Shown: positions 1-11,581 of the stretch, piece by piece | Numbering within the stretch: position 1 is the stretch's first letter | Layout: each line of letters opens with the position of its first letter | Assembly (NCBI GenBank): GCA_029844215.1 | Contig: CM056728.1 | Location: 1,302,001-1,366,000 of the forward strand | Length of the DNA stretch: 64,000 nt | Reading direction: 5' to 3' | Source: Przewalskia tangutica | Taxonomy: Eukaryota > Streptophyta > Magnoliopsida > Solanales > Solanaceae | Notes under the pieces: generated by a model | Told to the model about the DNA's origin: nothing | Seen by the model: only the letters and a program-made list of their open reading frames with translations | Databases searched by the model: none | Translations under genes and position numbers: made by a program

Positions 1-1599
1 CTCTTGACACACCCTCACCTCCACTCTCATTTTTAAACTCCCCTCTGCCCCTATCTCCTCTCCCGTCGAACCACCACTGCCCATCGTCGAATCACCATAC
101 ACCCGTCGCCGACAGACCACCCCGACTTAAATCCCTAATGTTGCTTTTCCGGCTAAGCTGCTGTCACTTTGTTTGTTATGTCTTTGTTAACTGTTATTTC
201 CATGTTTGTGATATTCTTGGGCTGTTCACACTATTGGACTGCTTCATATTTTTTTTTAATGATCTTGTGCTCGTAAAATACAACTCCGGCGACCTTTGGA
301 CAAAATGATTTTCTGATTCTCGGCATTTGTTGGTTGTTGTTGGTTAAAAGACTGATTTTTCTGGTTTTGGTCTAGCCGGAGTTTTAAAACTCTGGCGAAC
401 CTTGTTTGGCTTACTATTTTTTTTGGTTTGTTGGCTAATGTTGTTAATGGACTGAACTTTCTGACTTTATAACTTTGGTATCTGGCCGGAGTTCTAAAAC
501 TCCGGCGATGTTCTGAAATTTCCGGCGAACTACTTGCATTTGTTCCTGGTGTTAGTCTGATTTTGGACTGGTTTTTGGGCGTTTTTGCTTCTGATTTTGG
601 ACTGCTTTTTTGGCCATGTTGCAACTGACTTTCGGCTATTCTGCTATTTATTTTGGCTATTTTGTCGGACAGAGTTCGGTCCTCTTGCTACTGATTTTTG
701 ACATCTTTTGGCTGGTTAATTGATAATGAACAAGATACTACACTTGATGGCCAATGAAAAAGTTATCCGTCGATTTTTGAGGCCTCCACAGTTGCAAAGA
801 CGGAAAATAAAATAAAATGAAGCTTTCTGGGCGTTGATGATTTCTTCTACTTACACAGGATAACCAACATGCGCTGGCGGGGCGAATTTTCGCAGCCGGA
901 CTTGTTTAGGATGTCCCGCTTTATTTTTTATATATCTGAGCCCTCCGTGTTTAAAACTATTACTGTTTTGGCGCTGATCTGAAGGTTTTATTTATTTTAT
1001 TGTTTCTAACAATATTGGCCGATGAATGAATCTTCGTCTGATTTCCAAGGTCTCCCCTGTATAAAAGATGAGTTTTTATTTTTGGTTTTAACTTATTAAC
1101 TCTTGTCATTGCTTTAGAATTATTCATTATATTACTAATACTTTTACTAAGTGTTTATACAGGTACCCGGAGATGCATTTCAAAAAGAATGTCTCGGATT
1201 TTTATTTTATGTCGTATTTAATTTTAGTTTATTATTTTGTATTGCATTTTATTTTAATTGTAAATTATGAAAAAATGCTTAGAATAGGTAGAATAAAAGT
1301 CAATGTATAATTAACCTAGGTTTGAATGGATAACCGCAAGTTAGCGGATCCTAAAGGATGTCTAACCCCTTCCCTTTAGGATAATAAAGAACTCTGATCC
1401 AGAATCTCATTAATTTCGCAGACCATTAAATGGAGATTAATTGCATTATTTTTATTGCAATAAATCAAGTGTCATAATTCACTTAACTAATTAGGTGGTG
1501 ACTTCTCAAAATCAGCATTATTGCTCCATCCAGGGAACCACACCAAATAGCAATGTTGTGGATATCGTTCAGACCCCAAGATCAAAAACGGGCACGACA
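1..1599 (+). mobile_element. 3' part of a long LTR (gypsy-type, family 1)
   Basis: The stretch matches the reverse of the LTR at 44913-47303. Shared blocks are the paired 'gttctaaaactccggcgatg'-like sequence, the tract ending 'caagttagcggatcctaaag' and the following 'ataataaagaactct' region with its AATAAA-like signal. It is therefore a + strand copy whose 5' part lies outside the window. The LTR probably ends near 'acgggcacgaca' at about 1599; no second LTR, PBS or polyprotein follows. The minus-strand ORF at 256-624 is low-complexity sequence inside this LTR and is not a gene. The similarity is seen directly; the superfamily is inferred. Confidence 0.6.
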
Positions 1600-1777
1600 A
1601 CCTTGACCGCCCCAGGGACGACCCTGCATCCATGCTTAGTTGTGCTCAAGTGGTTACTTATAGAGTAGAGTTCCAATTCGTTATGATGGGATTAGAGTTT
1701 CCCGTAAGTATTATGACGTCCATAACATACAAAGGGTAATGAAAGAGGTTAGAGAACGTTGACGGAGACGAATGTTG
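1600..1777. other. Unassigned spacer between two LTRs
   Basis: No ORF, RNA or known repeat is recognised here. It separates the LTR tail ending near 1599 from the target duplication CTTAT at 1778-1782. Confidence 0.4.
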
Positions 1778-2156
1778 CTTATTGTCACGACCCGAATCCC
1801 GGGCCCGCGACTGGTGCCCTACCTGGGCACCCTTTTACCCAAACGACACAAGTTACCCGCGGAAGTAAAATAGCATTCATTTTTTTTAATAAAACAAACA
1901 TGCAAAGGAAAAGCCGATAAGGCTGCCATATATATATAAGCCAAAAGAACTACACTGTACATGAGTCCAATCCCACATATGAATACAGACCTCTAAGAGT
2001 TTTACAGAACTATGACGGGACAAGGCCCCGCCGTACCCATAACTGTACAAAGCCTGTAATGAAAGATCTATACCAAAATGATAAGCCCCGGAACAATGGA
2101 GCTATCCAAAAAAACTCTGGGCAAAGATCCTACACTTGCAGATCACTAAACTGAGT

Positions 2157-3879
2157 TGTTACACCTCGTAAGTTAAGACAAGGATTAAGAACGTCATTAA
2201 GGAATAAGATTCGGATATTGGATATAAAGTATAATTATACAAACTAAATCCGGAAGTTGGTGTTCCAAAGGATGTGATTCCGGAAAGAAAAAAAATGTTG
2301 GTTACAACTAATGTGACGACGAGAATTAATACGTGTAGTAGAAATTGCCCCAATGGAGTTATGAATTAAGTATGGTATTAAAAATCTTGACATGAGGAGT
2401 ATGGGCACTTATGGGGAGCTTGTTTTAATAGAGAGACCCTTTTTAATTAAACAATTAAGAGAAGGGGGTTAAAAGACAAAAAAAACAGATTTTCCTTCTT
2501 CTAAAACTTAAAAACAAACCCCTTCATCTTCTTATTCTCATTTTCATTTCAAAATACACTCCACTCCTCTTTCTCCTTCCCCAAAACCGAAATCACCCTC
2601 CCAAAGCAAGAATTTAGGGTTCAATTCACTTCTTTCCCTAGATTAAGTCTCCCACAAAAATTTTAGCCAAGAAAATTTCACAAAAAACAGTGGGTCTCGA
2701 CACCACTGTTACCGTGAGTTTTAGCCTAGAATTTTCAAGTTTAAGATGACGTTCTTGGCAAGAAAAACATAAGGAATGATGGAGTAACATTATTGAATTG
2801 TTGCATGTCGATTTGGAATTGAAGAAGTGTGAAATTGAAGCCAAAATTGGAGCAAAAACAGTGGCAAAATCGGGACTGCCGGGCAGATTCGTGCGCAGAT
2901 TTCAGGATGATTCACCGCGTCCCTCCTTAGAGGGCCGGACAGTTTATGTATATTTATATGATGATTTCACGGACAGGCATCCGTGATGCGGGTACAGATA
3001 CTCATGACAGTATATTCCACCGCGTCCCTCACCCAAAGGCCGGGCAGTTTATGTATATTTTTATGATGATTCCACGGACAGGCATCCATGATGCAAGTAC
3101 AGATACTCATGACAGTATATTCCACCGCGTCCCTCACCCAAGGGCCGGGCAGTTTATTCATTCATTTATATCTGATGATTTTATGACTAAGCATGCATGA
3201 GTACGGGTATGACTCTCATTCTTTTATGATACAGATGACTCTCTACCTTACATGACACAGTTTTGATCTTATTTACATTATTTTATGCTTACATACTCGG
3301 TACATTATTTACATCGACCTTTCCTCGGGTCGCGTCATGCCCGCAGGTTCATGTGTTCAGATAGGTGACCCTCCAGTCTAGGATTTCTGTACAGCAGTTG
3401 GAGAGTTCCTTTGTTCCGGATCCAGCTACTTTGGTACATACCTTTATCTTTCAGACTTATTCATATTTTGGGCATGACGGGGTCCTGTCCCGTCATATGT
3501 CAGTATTTCACTCTTAGAGGTCTGTAGACAGTTGTGGGTTGGATGTTTGTACCTTGTTTTGGTTTTTGATGTTGTTATACCCTGTGTTGGGATGTTTCCG
3601 GTTATTCCTGTTGTTATCTAGTGACAACCTTGTCGGCTTGCCTATTTTGACTATCCTTTTATGTATATGATGTTGTTTGGTGGCAGCCTAGTCGGCTAGC
3701 CTGTTTTGTTTGTTGATTAGCTGTGTAAGGCAGCCTTGTCGGCTCGCCTATTTGGGGACATGTTATAAAAGCAACGTTGCGTATACCAAATTTCTATAGA
3801 TCTCAGATTAATTGGATTAAGAGTGACAAGTCGCGAATGACGCCCAATTAGGACGTTTAGTCGCGTCGCCGTCGTGACA
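2157..3879 (+). mobile_element. Nested solo LTR, plus strand, 1.7 kb
   Basis: It begins TGTTACACCTCGTAAG and ends GTCGTGACA, the same ends as the LTR at 52700-54440, with similar length (1723 versus 1741 bp). Both contain a phrase close to 'ggggtcctgtcccgtcatat' before an 'actcttagaggtctgtag' block. The outer minus-strand LTR resumes after 3879. Flanking pentamers (TGAGT and TGCAG) do not match, so the target duplication is either decayed or the ends are misplaced by a few bases. It contains a 105-bp minisatellite. Confidence 0.65.
2914..3190 (+). repeat. 105-bp minisatellite, about 2.6 copies, inside the nested LTR
   Basis: Units start at 2914, 3019 and 3124 with 'accgcgtccctc'. Each carries 'ggacaggcatcc' and 'gatactcatgacagtatatt'. 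The third unit is partial. Confidence 0.85.
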
Positions 3880-6800
3880 TGCAGACCTAAACTCGCGGCA
3901 TTAACGCAATTCACGGAGAAAGGAGGTCAGTACGAAAAATGTACCAAGTATGTGAAATGATAAGTACTGTAAAGGAGATCACACAATCCAAATATAACAG
4001 GAGGCAAATATGATAATCAAAATAACAGTACAACTATGCATTGCAAATATAAGAGTAATGAGAGTCAACTTTACCTATTAAGTTATGCCTTTATACCATG
4101 AGATTAATCGTTTCATCTCAAATCATGAAACCACTGCACCCTTTCATTAATGAAATCAAAACCATTTCAAAATATGAAAGCCATGTCAATATACGGGACA
4201 CCTGCCCACAATATCATTATGCAATCCTATTCATGGGCTGTTTCACCCGCATAGGACTATTTCACCCGCATGAGGCCTGTGGCCTCGCATGAGCATCGGT
4301 ACACGATACTCGCATCACGGAGAGCTAGTCCATGGATTATGTCCTGGGATTTGAATCTGCATGAGTCCTTCAAACCCGCAGTGAGTGTGTACCATCTCAC
4401 GTCATGGGAGCTACTCCATGATATATATAATGCCCCAGGAGTTGAACCTGCACTGAATAATATAATGTTGCCGGCCCTTTAACGAGGGACGCGGTGATGT
4501 GGAAATATAACAATTGCACGAATGGTCATATCAACAAACATATGCAAGTTAAAATAATCTTTGACTCATTATCATAAAATGAATAAACCATCATTTTAGC
4601 AAACCAAGACAATACCATGTTTTTCCTTTAAACCAAGACAATTACCATGCCTTCCTTTTAAGCAAACCAAGACAATTACCATGCCTTCAGTTTCAACAAA
4701 CCAAGACAATTACCATGCCTTCCTTTTCAACAAACCAATATCAAAGTACTATCAAGAGAATGGATAGAACAACTTCTATTTAGAAACTCAAAGTACTATT
4801 AATGATATAGATAGAACTACTTCCTAAAAACTCTTACCAACATCTCCCATAAGACTTGATAAGGACTTTTAGGAACCATTCAGACATGCTTTAAACACAG
4901 AAACCACAACATGAATACCCTTAACTTCTAAGAGTAAAATAACTTCCCTTTTTATAAAATCCAAAGATACTAGCACTGGTAGCATCAAGACACTTTCACT
5001 TTTAAATCAAGTTACACCTTTAGAAATTCAATTCAAGATTTTGAAATCAAGTAACTTCTACTTTCAAATTTCAAGTAACTCATACCTTTAAATCAAGTTA
5101 CTTCTCTTTAAAGCAAGTCATTTATCCTCTTTTAAATCAATCAAGTAAATCACTCTTTTAACTTCCCCTAAAGCCGTTATAACTAACTTCCCATAAAGCC
5201 ATTATAACAAACTTTAGATTTTGGAAAACTAAGACACTTGTATCCGTTAAAAGCAAGTTACTACACTTTTAAACTCAAGTACTATTTAAGAGATTAGGAA
5301 CAACTTCTTTTTTAAGACTCTACGTACTTTTAATGAAATAGAAACAACTTTCTCTTTTTGAAACCCAAAGTACTATAAGTAGAACCACTTTCACTTTTAA
5401 AGCCCAGAGTACTACAAAGGATTTTAACAATTTCCATTTTATAAGAGTCAAGTACTATTAAGGATATATATTGAACAACTTCTATTTTGGGAAATCCAAA
5501 GTACAATCAACGGAAGTATATAGAACAATTTCTATTATACGCAATCCAAAGTACGATCAAGGAAGTATATAGAACAATTTCTATTATACGCAATCCAAAG
5601 TACAATTAGTGGAATAGATCATTAAGGAGTAGAATCCATTCAATTTAAATCAAGGAATCATGCTAGAAGCAGAAATGATAGTTCACATACCTCTTTGGCG
5701 ACTAACCAACTCTACAATCTAGGATACGTCTCAAGTACTTCAACCTATAAACACAATAACATGTTTATCAATACCAAACTTTCTTTGTTTCTACGTACTT
5801 TTCCACCTTTTTCCAAGACCCGAATTCAACAACCAACAAGCCACATCTTTAAGGGCATAACCAACAGTTAACCAAATGAGATTATACGCCTAACTTGACG
5901 TGTAAAATTCTGCCCCACAACGATACAAAACAGTCCACAAATTAATCAACATTAAGGGTACAATGTGAAGCCGTTAACACCCTTTTTATACCCTTATTCC
6001 TTAGGACATTCATTAGCCATTTTACCACATTAAACATGCAATATAGGGGATGATTTTCCAGCATTACTACACCACGAAACAATCCATAAAAACGACATCA
6101 CAACGTCTAACAGTTTTGGGCAGTTTTCAGCCAACAACAACTATAACAATCCAAAGCCTTTTTTTCTTAATTCATTTTATTCCAATTCAAGTTCCAACAT
6201 GTTATACAAGTTATATAATCTATCAACTACAATATTTCCTTCATTATATAACATGTAACAAGTGTAAATGACGACAATAACCAACGAAGTCCATTAACAC
6301 CAAAATCTGCCTAGCTCTCGGCCAAGACACCAAAAGTGATCCAAATACTTTTTAATCTCCATTATTTTTTGCACAAGCTCATCTATACATTATAACAATA
6401 AGTAATATCCAATTACTTCAAGAGAAAGAAGAATTTTTACCTTTATTTGTGCCCAAAACGCCCCAAAACAGTCCACCCGTAAATGGTCCGCAATTTTCAT
6501 TTCGCTCCCCTTCTTCAAGATCCAATCACATATACGCATCCACCACAACCTTGTAACCAACTTCCCTTCACGTTTCGCTTCCAAAAAGTCGACGGAAATC
6601 CCTAGGGTTTCAACCCTATTTTCGGCCCACTATAGATTTAGCGGTTAATGGTGGTTTATCTTGGCTAATCACTTGGTTAGGGACCTTAATCTTGTATAAT
6701 AAACAAAGCTTGGAAGATTTTGGAAATTTTTGGTCTTGGAAAAGTGCCAAAACCGAGAGCGCAAAGTGAAGGAGAAGAGATGAAATTTTTCCAAGTGTGA

Positions 6801-7294
6801 GACTTGTGTCTTGCTAGCTCTCTCTCTTGATATATATAATGTATTCAAGGGATGAGATGATGACAAGTGTAGGGCAAGTGTGTGTGAGACCCACTTGTCC
6901 ACTTGTCTTCATTTCATGAAAATATCTAAGTCTAAAAGTCAAGACAAGTGGCGGGGTGACACGTGTCACTCTCCTATTGGTCCAAAAATTATTTCTTTAC
7001 AAAAAACGTCTATATTTGGTCAAAATATCTCGAAACTTTGTGGGTCCACAAAACCGTAAAAAAAATCGGTGGGCCCCACATGACCAAATCCGAACTTAAA
7101 AATCCGATAAATTCTACTAATCCCAAATACCAAATTTGAGAATCAAATTCCAATTAATAAACATTTTTCCTTCGCAAGGTTCCGAAATTCACCTTAGGAA
7201 AAAAAGATTTTTCCTTTCGTTCCAAAATTCAAATCTTACTTCCTCATGTCCCTTCCCACCTCGTTGTCTTGAAAATACGGGGTGTAACACTTAT

Positions 7295-7950
7295 TAAGCT
7301 AAATGATATCATGTGGTCGATGTTTAAGAAATTGTTATGGAATATAGAGAGCAACGTAAGGTAAGCAAATTAATAGAGTCTATATTGTCCCTATTGAGCG
7401 TCCTTTAGGACGAGTCAAGCTCATACAGAGATACACGAGCCTTCGTAAGGATACAGTAATCCCATGAAGTAAGAATGTGAGTAAAGAGAGACCAATATAT
7501 TATAGTCAAGTATGATCCTCTCCGAGGTGAGATGAATTAGAAATCTAGATTATGAGGTTGTCGAGTACCGAATGAGAATCATAAATGTAAGCGTGTAAGT
7601 TCTTATCGCATCCCTCGACATATAATAGAGTCTTGTGTCGTTCCTTACCATGAATGCTACATAACACAAAAAGACATTTTCCACTCGTATACAACCACTC
7701 TTCTTATGTACTCCTATACGTATGATGTTCAGTTCCGTGTGGTTACACAGAATCCTTCGGGTCTAGTGTAGAATGACAGTCTCTGCTATATAAGCAGTCT
7801 ATAACGTAGTATTTACTCTAAGTTAAATTGGGTAGGAATTCCTCTTTTCAACTTACCCATAACAAAATGTGCTTATTTTGAAACTACATTAAATTATGAA
7901 TTCGCCTCTGCTACGCTGCGCTTTATAATCATGTTGTGTGATAATACATT
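7295..7950. other. Unassigned, no gene seen
   Basis: About 650 bp between the outer LTR and the FMO-like relic. All frames are broken and no known repeat ends are recognised. A decayed element or old intergenic DNA is equally possible. Confidence 0.4.
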
Positions 7951-8076
7951 ATGGGACAAGTGTTTCCAGCAATGACATACATAAGAGGAAATAATGTGGT
8001 GTTTGAAAATGGCTACTCACATCCTTTTGATGCTATTGTCTTTGCTACTGGCTTCAAGAGAAGTACTCACAAGTGA
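7951..8076 (+). pseudogene. YUC: FMO/YUCCA-like gene fragment
   Basis: One frame reads GQVFPAMTYIRGNNVVFENG, then YSHPFDAIVFATGFKRSTHK and a TGA stop. This matches the C-terminal part of plant flavin monooxygenases of the YUCCA group, which convert indole-3-pyruvate to auxin. The hallmark is FATG(Y/F) (the FATGY motif of class B FMOs) followed by K-x-S. In family members a Trp-Leu follows the last Lys; here the Trp codon has become TGA and homology stops soon after. No upstream FAD or NADPH motifs (GxGxxG) are seen in the neighbouring 600 bp. It is a 40-codon relic, not a gene. The family call is from memory of the motif; YUC10/11-type is a guess. Confidence 0.6.
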
Positions 8077-8202
8077 CTACAAATATACTAATGTGCATGT
8101 CAAATCCATAGAGATATTACAATTTATATATATTTTTTGGTTTTCCATATCTATATTGAGGTCCTAATTAATTCGGATTTACGCCGTCGAATTAGGGCCC
8201 AT

Positions 8203-8303
8203 TAATCCGAATTCTCGTTGTGCCACGTAAAGTCTATTTAAGGGGGAATCGACGCTTCCCGATGTGCCACCTGAAGTCCATTTAAGGGGAATTTGCGCTT
8301 CCT
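8203..8303 (+). repeat. 44-bp tandem duplication
   Basis: Two head-to-tail copies of a unit starting 'tgtgccac' and containing 'tttaaggggga' or 'tttaagggga' followed by 'cgcttcc'. Confidence 0.75.
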
Positions 8304-8534
8304 AACATGATTTTTTTCATATTCAGAATTCGAAAACATTTCCAACGAAAAGTCAGTCAAAAACATTTCCAACAATCAATTTCCAACGAATTTCGTCGTG
8401 ACGAATTAACTTACCACACCAGTAGTTGGGGAAGGCACGTTTGGAAAGTCCGTCTACATTCAGAAGACAATCATCTCCCAACACAACATCAACTTTATTC
8501 ATTATAATTCTTATCAATCTTAGTATTGCGCTAA

Positions 8535-8919
8535 ACAACAACAACAAATTCAGTAAAAATTCACAAAGTAGGTCTGGAGAGGGTAGAGTGTACCCAGACC
8601 TTACCCATATCTTGAGAGGGCACACTACTGAAAATCTCTATTTTCTCACTGATTTTCTACTGAAAAATGTCCAGTGGCTAGTTTTCCACTGAATATCGAT
8701 GGGAAAACCTAAATAGTATTGTTTTCACACAGAAAAATTATAAAGTTCCCAAACGTTTCAGTGGAAACCTATTTTCCACCATGCGTTTTTCCAGTGAGCT
8801 GAAAATGTGGTGAAAAAACCATGTTTTATAGCATAAATTTTCCACTAAATATCGGTGGAAAAAACCTTTGTTTCTAGTAGTGGTAAGGAGGTTGTTCCCG
8901 ATAGACAATCTTAATGAGT
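8535..8919 (-). mobile_element. 3' tail of an RTE-type LINE, split by a CACTA MITE
   Basis: Sequence beginning (caa)n at 8535 and reading 'ggtctggagagggtagagtg' then 'cagaccttaccca' is the reversed 3' end of the Solanaceae RTE-type LINE; the same tail ends the LINE at 48775. It continues after the insertion 8623-8882 as 'aggaggttgttcccgatag'. A diverged 15-bp target duplication flanks it: tagtattgcgctaaa (8521-8535) and taatactacgctaaa (8920-8934), 12 of 15 identical. The copy is severely 5'-truncated. Confidence 0.65.
8623..8882. mobile_element. CACTA-type MITE, 260 bp
   Basis: Termini are CACTACTGAAAA and TTTCTAGTAGTG, an inverted repeat with the CACTA signature. Internal inverted copies of 'ttttccac' and 'gtggaaaa' recur, as in CACTA subterminal regions. 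Flanking trinucleotides are GCA and GTA, a 3-bp target duplication with one change. It sits precisely inside an older LINE tail and has no transposase. Confidence 0.75.
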
Positions 8920-9205
8920 TAATACTACGCTAAAAACTATAAATAAGAGAAGAAGCCAATAAACCATATCTTAAATGGTTAAAAAGTATTTTCATGAAAT
9001 TTCTGACAGGTTAGGAATACAAATGTTTATTCATCATTAGGTAGAGATGAACATCAATATGGTGAGGCAGAATTTTTTTTAGCCATAAATGGAATATCCA
9101 GGAAGACCACGTTGTTGTAGACTGTAGTACGACACCATCAATAATTCTTGACTATTGTATGGGGAGTACCGAAATCATATTATTTTCATGGTTAAGGTAG
9201 GATAA

Positions 9206-9356
9206 AAAAAATAAAAAATAAAAAATAAAAAATAAAAAATAAAAAATAAAAAATAAAAAATAAAAAATAAAAAATAAAAAATAAAAAATAAAAAATAAAA
9301 AATAAAAAATAAAAAATAAAAAATAAAAAATAAAAAATAAAAAATAAAAAATAAAT
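9206..9356. repeat. Heptamer microsatellite (AAAAAAT)n, about 21 copies
   Basis: An almost perfect 7-bp repeat lies directly 3' of the minus-strand tRNA-Pro gene. On that strand it reads (TTTTTTA)n, so every unit is a run of six T. Confidence 0.95.
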
Positions 9357-9361
9357 AACCT

Positions 9362-9433
9362 GGGGCGTTCCGAGAATCGAACTCGGGACCTCTCGCACCC
9401 AAAGCGAGAATCATACCACTAGACCAAACGCCC
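9362..9433 (-). tRNA. tRNA-Pro (anticodon TGG)
   Basis: 72-nt gene on the minus strand. The acceptor stem GGGCGTT pairs perfectly with AACGCCC. The A box is TGGTCTAGTGG, the B box is GAGTTCGATTC, the anticodon stem TCTCGC/GCGAGA is intact and the anticodon TGG falls at 9399-9401. No intron and no encoded CCA. It decodes CCA/CCG-type proline codons. RNA polymerase III would meet T-runs from the heptamer array immediately downstream. The 72 bases are identical to the copy at 11500-11571. Confidence 0.95.
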
Positions 9434-9439
9434 ACATTG

Positions 9440-10134
9440 TCTCTCCGGTACAAGAAATGACTTACACCATATATTTCTATTTTGGTTTGACTAGTAGCAA
9501 AGGGGTAAAAGAAATATACTAATGAAATTCATTCATCTTAAGCAATGTTTCCTTAATTTTCAAAGAACTTCCATGCAGTTAATGCTGTTCTTTTCAAAAT
9601 ACTACAACAAAAAAAAAGTCCACTTAGAAGCTCATGTAATCACTAGGATGTTGCAGATACGATTGAGTTTCTTTCTACACAGGAATTAAACGAGTTGATC
9701 AGACCATTCAACATGCCTCATTCATTTTTCGCTCGCGACTCCTTAAGATTTGATGTGCCGAAAAAGAGAGAAATCATAGAAGAGAGTTGATATCTTTGGC
9801 CACATTTTGAGCATCTAAGTCAATTCCAAATAGTCCCTTTTTAGCTAGGCCTACACATAACACAATAGAGCTTATTTTCACCCTTCCAATGATTGGGAAA
9901 GGCTTGTTTGGGAAGTCCATCTTCATTCAGAAAATCATCTCCCTATAGACAACAACAATTTAATCCATTATAACACATACCAATTTTAAAATTAATTGCA
10001 CTAGAAACATGAGAAGAAATCATCTCACTAAATGAAAGTTTAATAATTTTGCAATACAGTTCAATTGGCTCGACTTACCAAAATCAAATCAATTTTGAAT
10101 TCAGTATAGTCTATCAAAAATTGATACTACCTAG
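9440..10134. other. Gene-free, contains a diverged repeat of 8420-8515
   Basis: No coding signal. About 9885-9985 matches 8420-8515 ('ttgggaaaggcttgtttgg' versus 'ttggggaaggcacgtttgg', both followed by 'cattcagaa' and 'atcatctccc'). Confidence 0.5.
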
Positions 10135-10136
10135 TA

Positions 10137-10489
10137 CTCCTTCCGTTTCAAAATAATTGTCACTTTAACAAAAATCACGCTCATTAAGAAATCAATAAAT
10201 ACAACGTGGAGTTTAATAAATCCCTTTCATAGGTAGCAAGGATAGGAAGAAGGGGTTCAATGAAGGATAGGAAGAAGCGTCAAATTAATTAATGTTTTGT
10301 GTGAATTCGGACGTAGAATCTTTAACTTTTTGAAATACAAATTATATATTTAGAAACAACATAAGAAGTACTATAAGTCATAATAGTTAACAATTCAAAA
10401 TATTATAAAGTATTTTAAAAAATTACGGTCGAAGAAAATATCCTAGACTTTCAAACAAAACTAAGACAATCTTTTTGGGACGAAGAGAG
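10137..10489. mobile_element. Stowaway-like MITE
   Basis: The left end CTCCTTCCGTTTCAAAATAA and the right end (reversed) CTCTCTTCGTCCCAAAAAG form the typical 'ctccctccgtcccaaa' terminal inverted repeat, with TA on both sides (10135-10136, 10490-10491). A further reversed end, 'attttggaacggagg', lies at 10636-10650 and may belong to a second, adjoining MITE. Confidence 0.7.
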
Positions 10490-10659
10490 TAGATATTTTT
10501 TTAGAATTAAGCAATATTGAAGAGGACTACTTCTTTAATGCTAAGAGCGTAGTTGGAAAGAATTGTCAATTTTTGTGTTAAATTTCTAAAGAGAAACTTA
10601 TTTTGAAATTATTTTATTTTGCTAAAATAACACTTATTTTGGAACGGAGGAGTGTTGAC

Positions 10660-11490
10660 TTGGTAACATCACGAGTTTGTATTTTGTGACTTTCTATTAC
10701 CAATAAAAAATATTTTCACTTGTCAAAAGGAAAAAGCAAAAAAGAAAATGAAAATGAAGAAGTTCTCCTAAATGTATGCTAAGGCCAAATCAGGTATAAG
10801 TTCTAATATCAACAAGGGTTGTGGTGTGATGTATAAGATATCTTCTTCTTTTTTTAATCAAAAATTTCAGGTCGATGATTTTTTCGTCGAAAAAAATTCA
10901 TATTTCTGACGTCGTTTCAACTGAAACATTCGTACATTTTTTTTGTCTTTTTAGTAGTAACCTTAAGTAACTAGATCATCCATGATAAAGAAGAGTCTCT
11001 CTTGTAACTTTGTCTTATATTGAACTTAAAGAATTAAATCATGTGGTTTTATTTCTCCATATTTCTTGCTTATTTTCTTTACCCTCATTTTTTTTAGAAT
11101 AAGTTATATTGGGACAATATTGGGTCATTGTACTCGTTGCGAAACATCTTGGAGAAGAGATATATTATCATCCAAGAAATCGAAGAACTTTGGATTGCGG
11201 TCTGTGGGTACAAGAGTTTTTACATGAAGTAATTGTAAGTTTGTCACCATTTAAAGACGAAATGTAATAAATCAACGAGTAAATGACACAAAATTTCAAG
11301 CGATGTTTCACGATCTTTTAAGCAGACTTTATGATAGATAGTCTATTGGAAAGAACAACATCAATCATATGAAAGTTCTTCGAAAAATTAAGGAAACATC
11401 ACTTCACGATGAATCATTTTTTTATTTTACACCTTTGTTACTAGTTAAACCAAATAAGAAAGAGAATTTATTTAGGCTCTTGTAAAGGAG
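10660..11490. other. Gene-free AT-rich stretch
   Basis: No exon-like ORF, RNA gene or clear repeat end was recognised. Confidence 0.4.
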
Positions 11491-11499
11491 AGGTCATCT

Positions 11500-11571
11500 G
11501 GGCGTTTGGTCTAGTGGTATGATTCTCGCTTTGGGTGCGAGAGGTCCCGAGTTCGATTCTCGGAACGCCCC
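11500..11571 (+). tRNA. tRNA-Pro (anticodon TGG)
   Basis: 72-nt gene identical to that at 9362-9433 but on the opposite strand. The acceptor stem is GGGCGTT/AACGCCC and the anticodon TGG is at 11532-11534. A TTTT terminator lies at 11578-11581. Together the two genes form an inverted pair 2.1 kb apart. Confidence 0.95.
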
Positions 11572-11581
11572 TAAATATTTT

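Larger units (their letters stand above)
1783..7289 (-). mobile_element. Minus-strand solo LTR, 3.8 kb, interrupted by another LTR
   Basis: The element starts TGTCACGACCC and ends GGGGTGTAACA, the reversed TG...CA ends of a Ty3/gypsy-type LTR. It is flanked by an exact 5-bp duplication, CTTAT (1778-1782 and 7290-7294), the footprint of integrase. After removing the nested insertion 2157-3879, about 3.78 kb remains. There is no polyprotein, PBS or second LTR, so this is a solo LTR left by LTR-LTR recombination. It contains short tandem repeats around 'accaagacaattaccatgcc' (about 4600-4740) and a roughly 47-bp repeat around 'agaacaatttctattatacg' (about 5490-5610). Small ORFs inside are not coding. 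Confidence 0.8.

Noticed and set aside
256..624. 122-codon minus-strand ORF
   Set aside because: Low-complexity sequence within an LTR; no start context or homology.
9206..9356. Heptamer array resembling a telomere-like repeat
   Set aside because: The unit is AAAAAAT, not TTTAGGG or the Cestrum-type TTTTTTAGGG; it is a simple microsatellite beside a tRNA gene.
9175..9453. 92-codon minus-strand ORF with repeated FYFLFFI
   Set aside because: It is the translation of a tRNA gene plus the AAAAAAT microsatellite.
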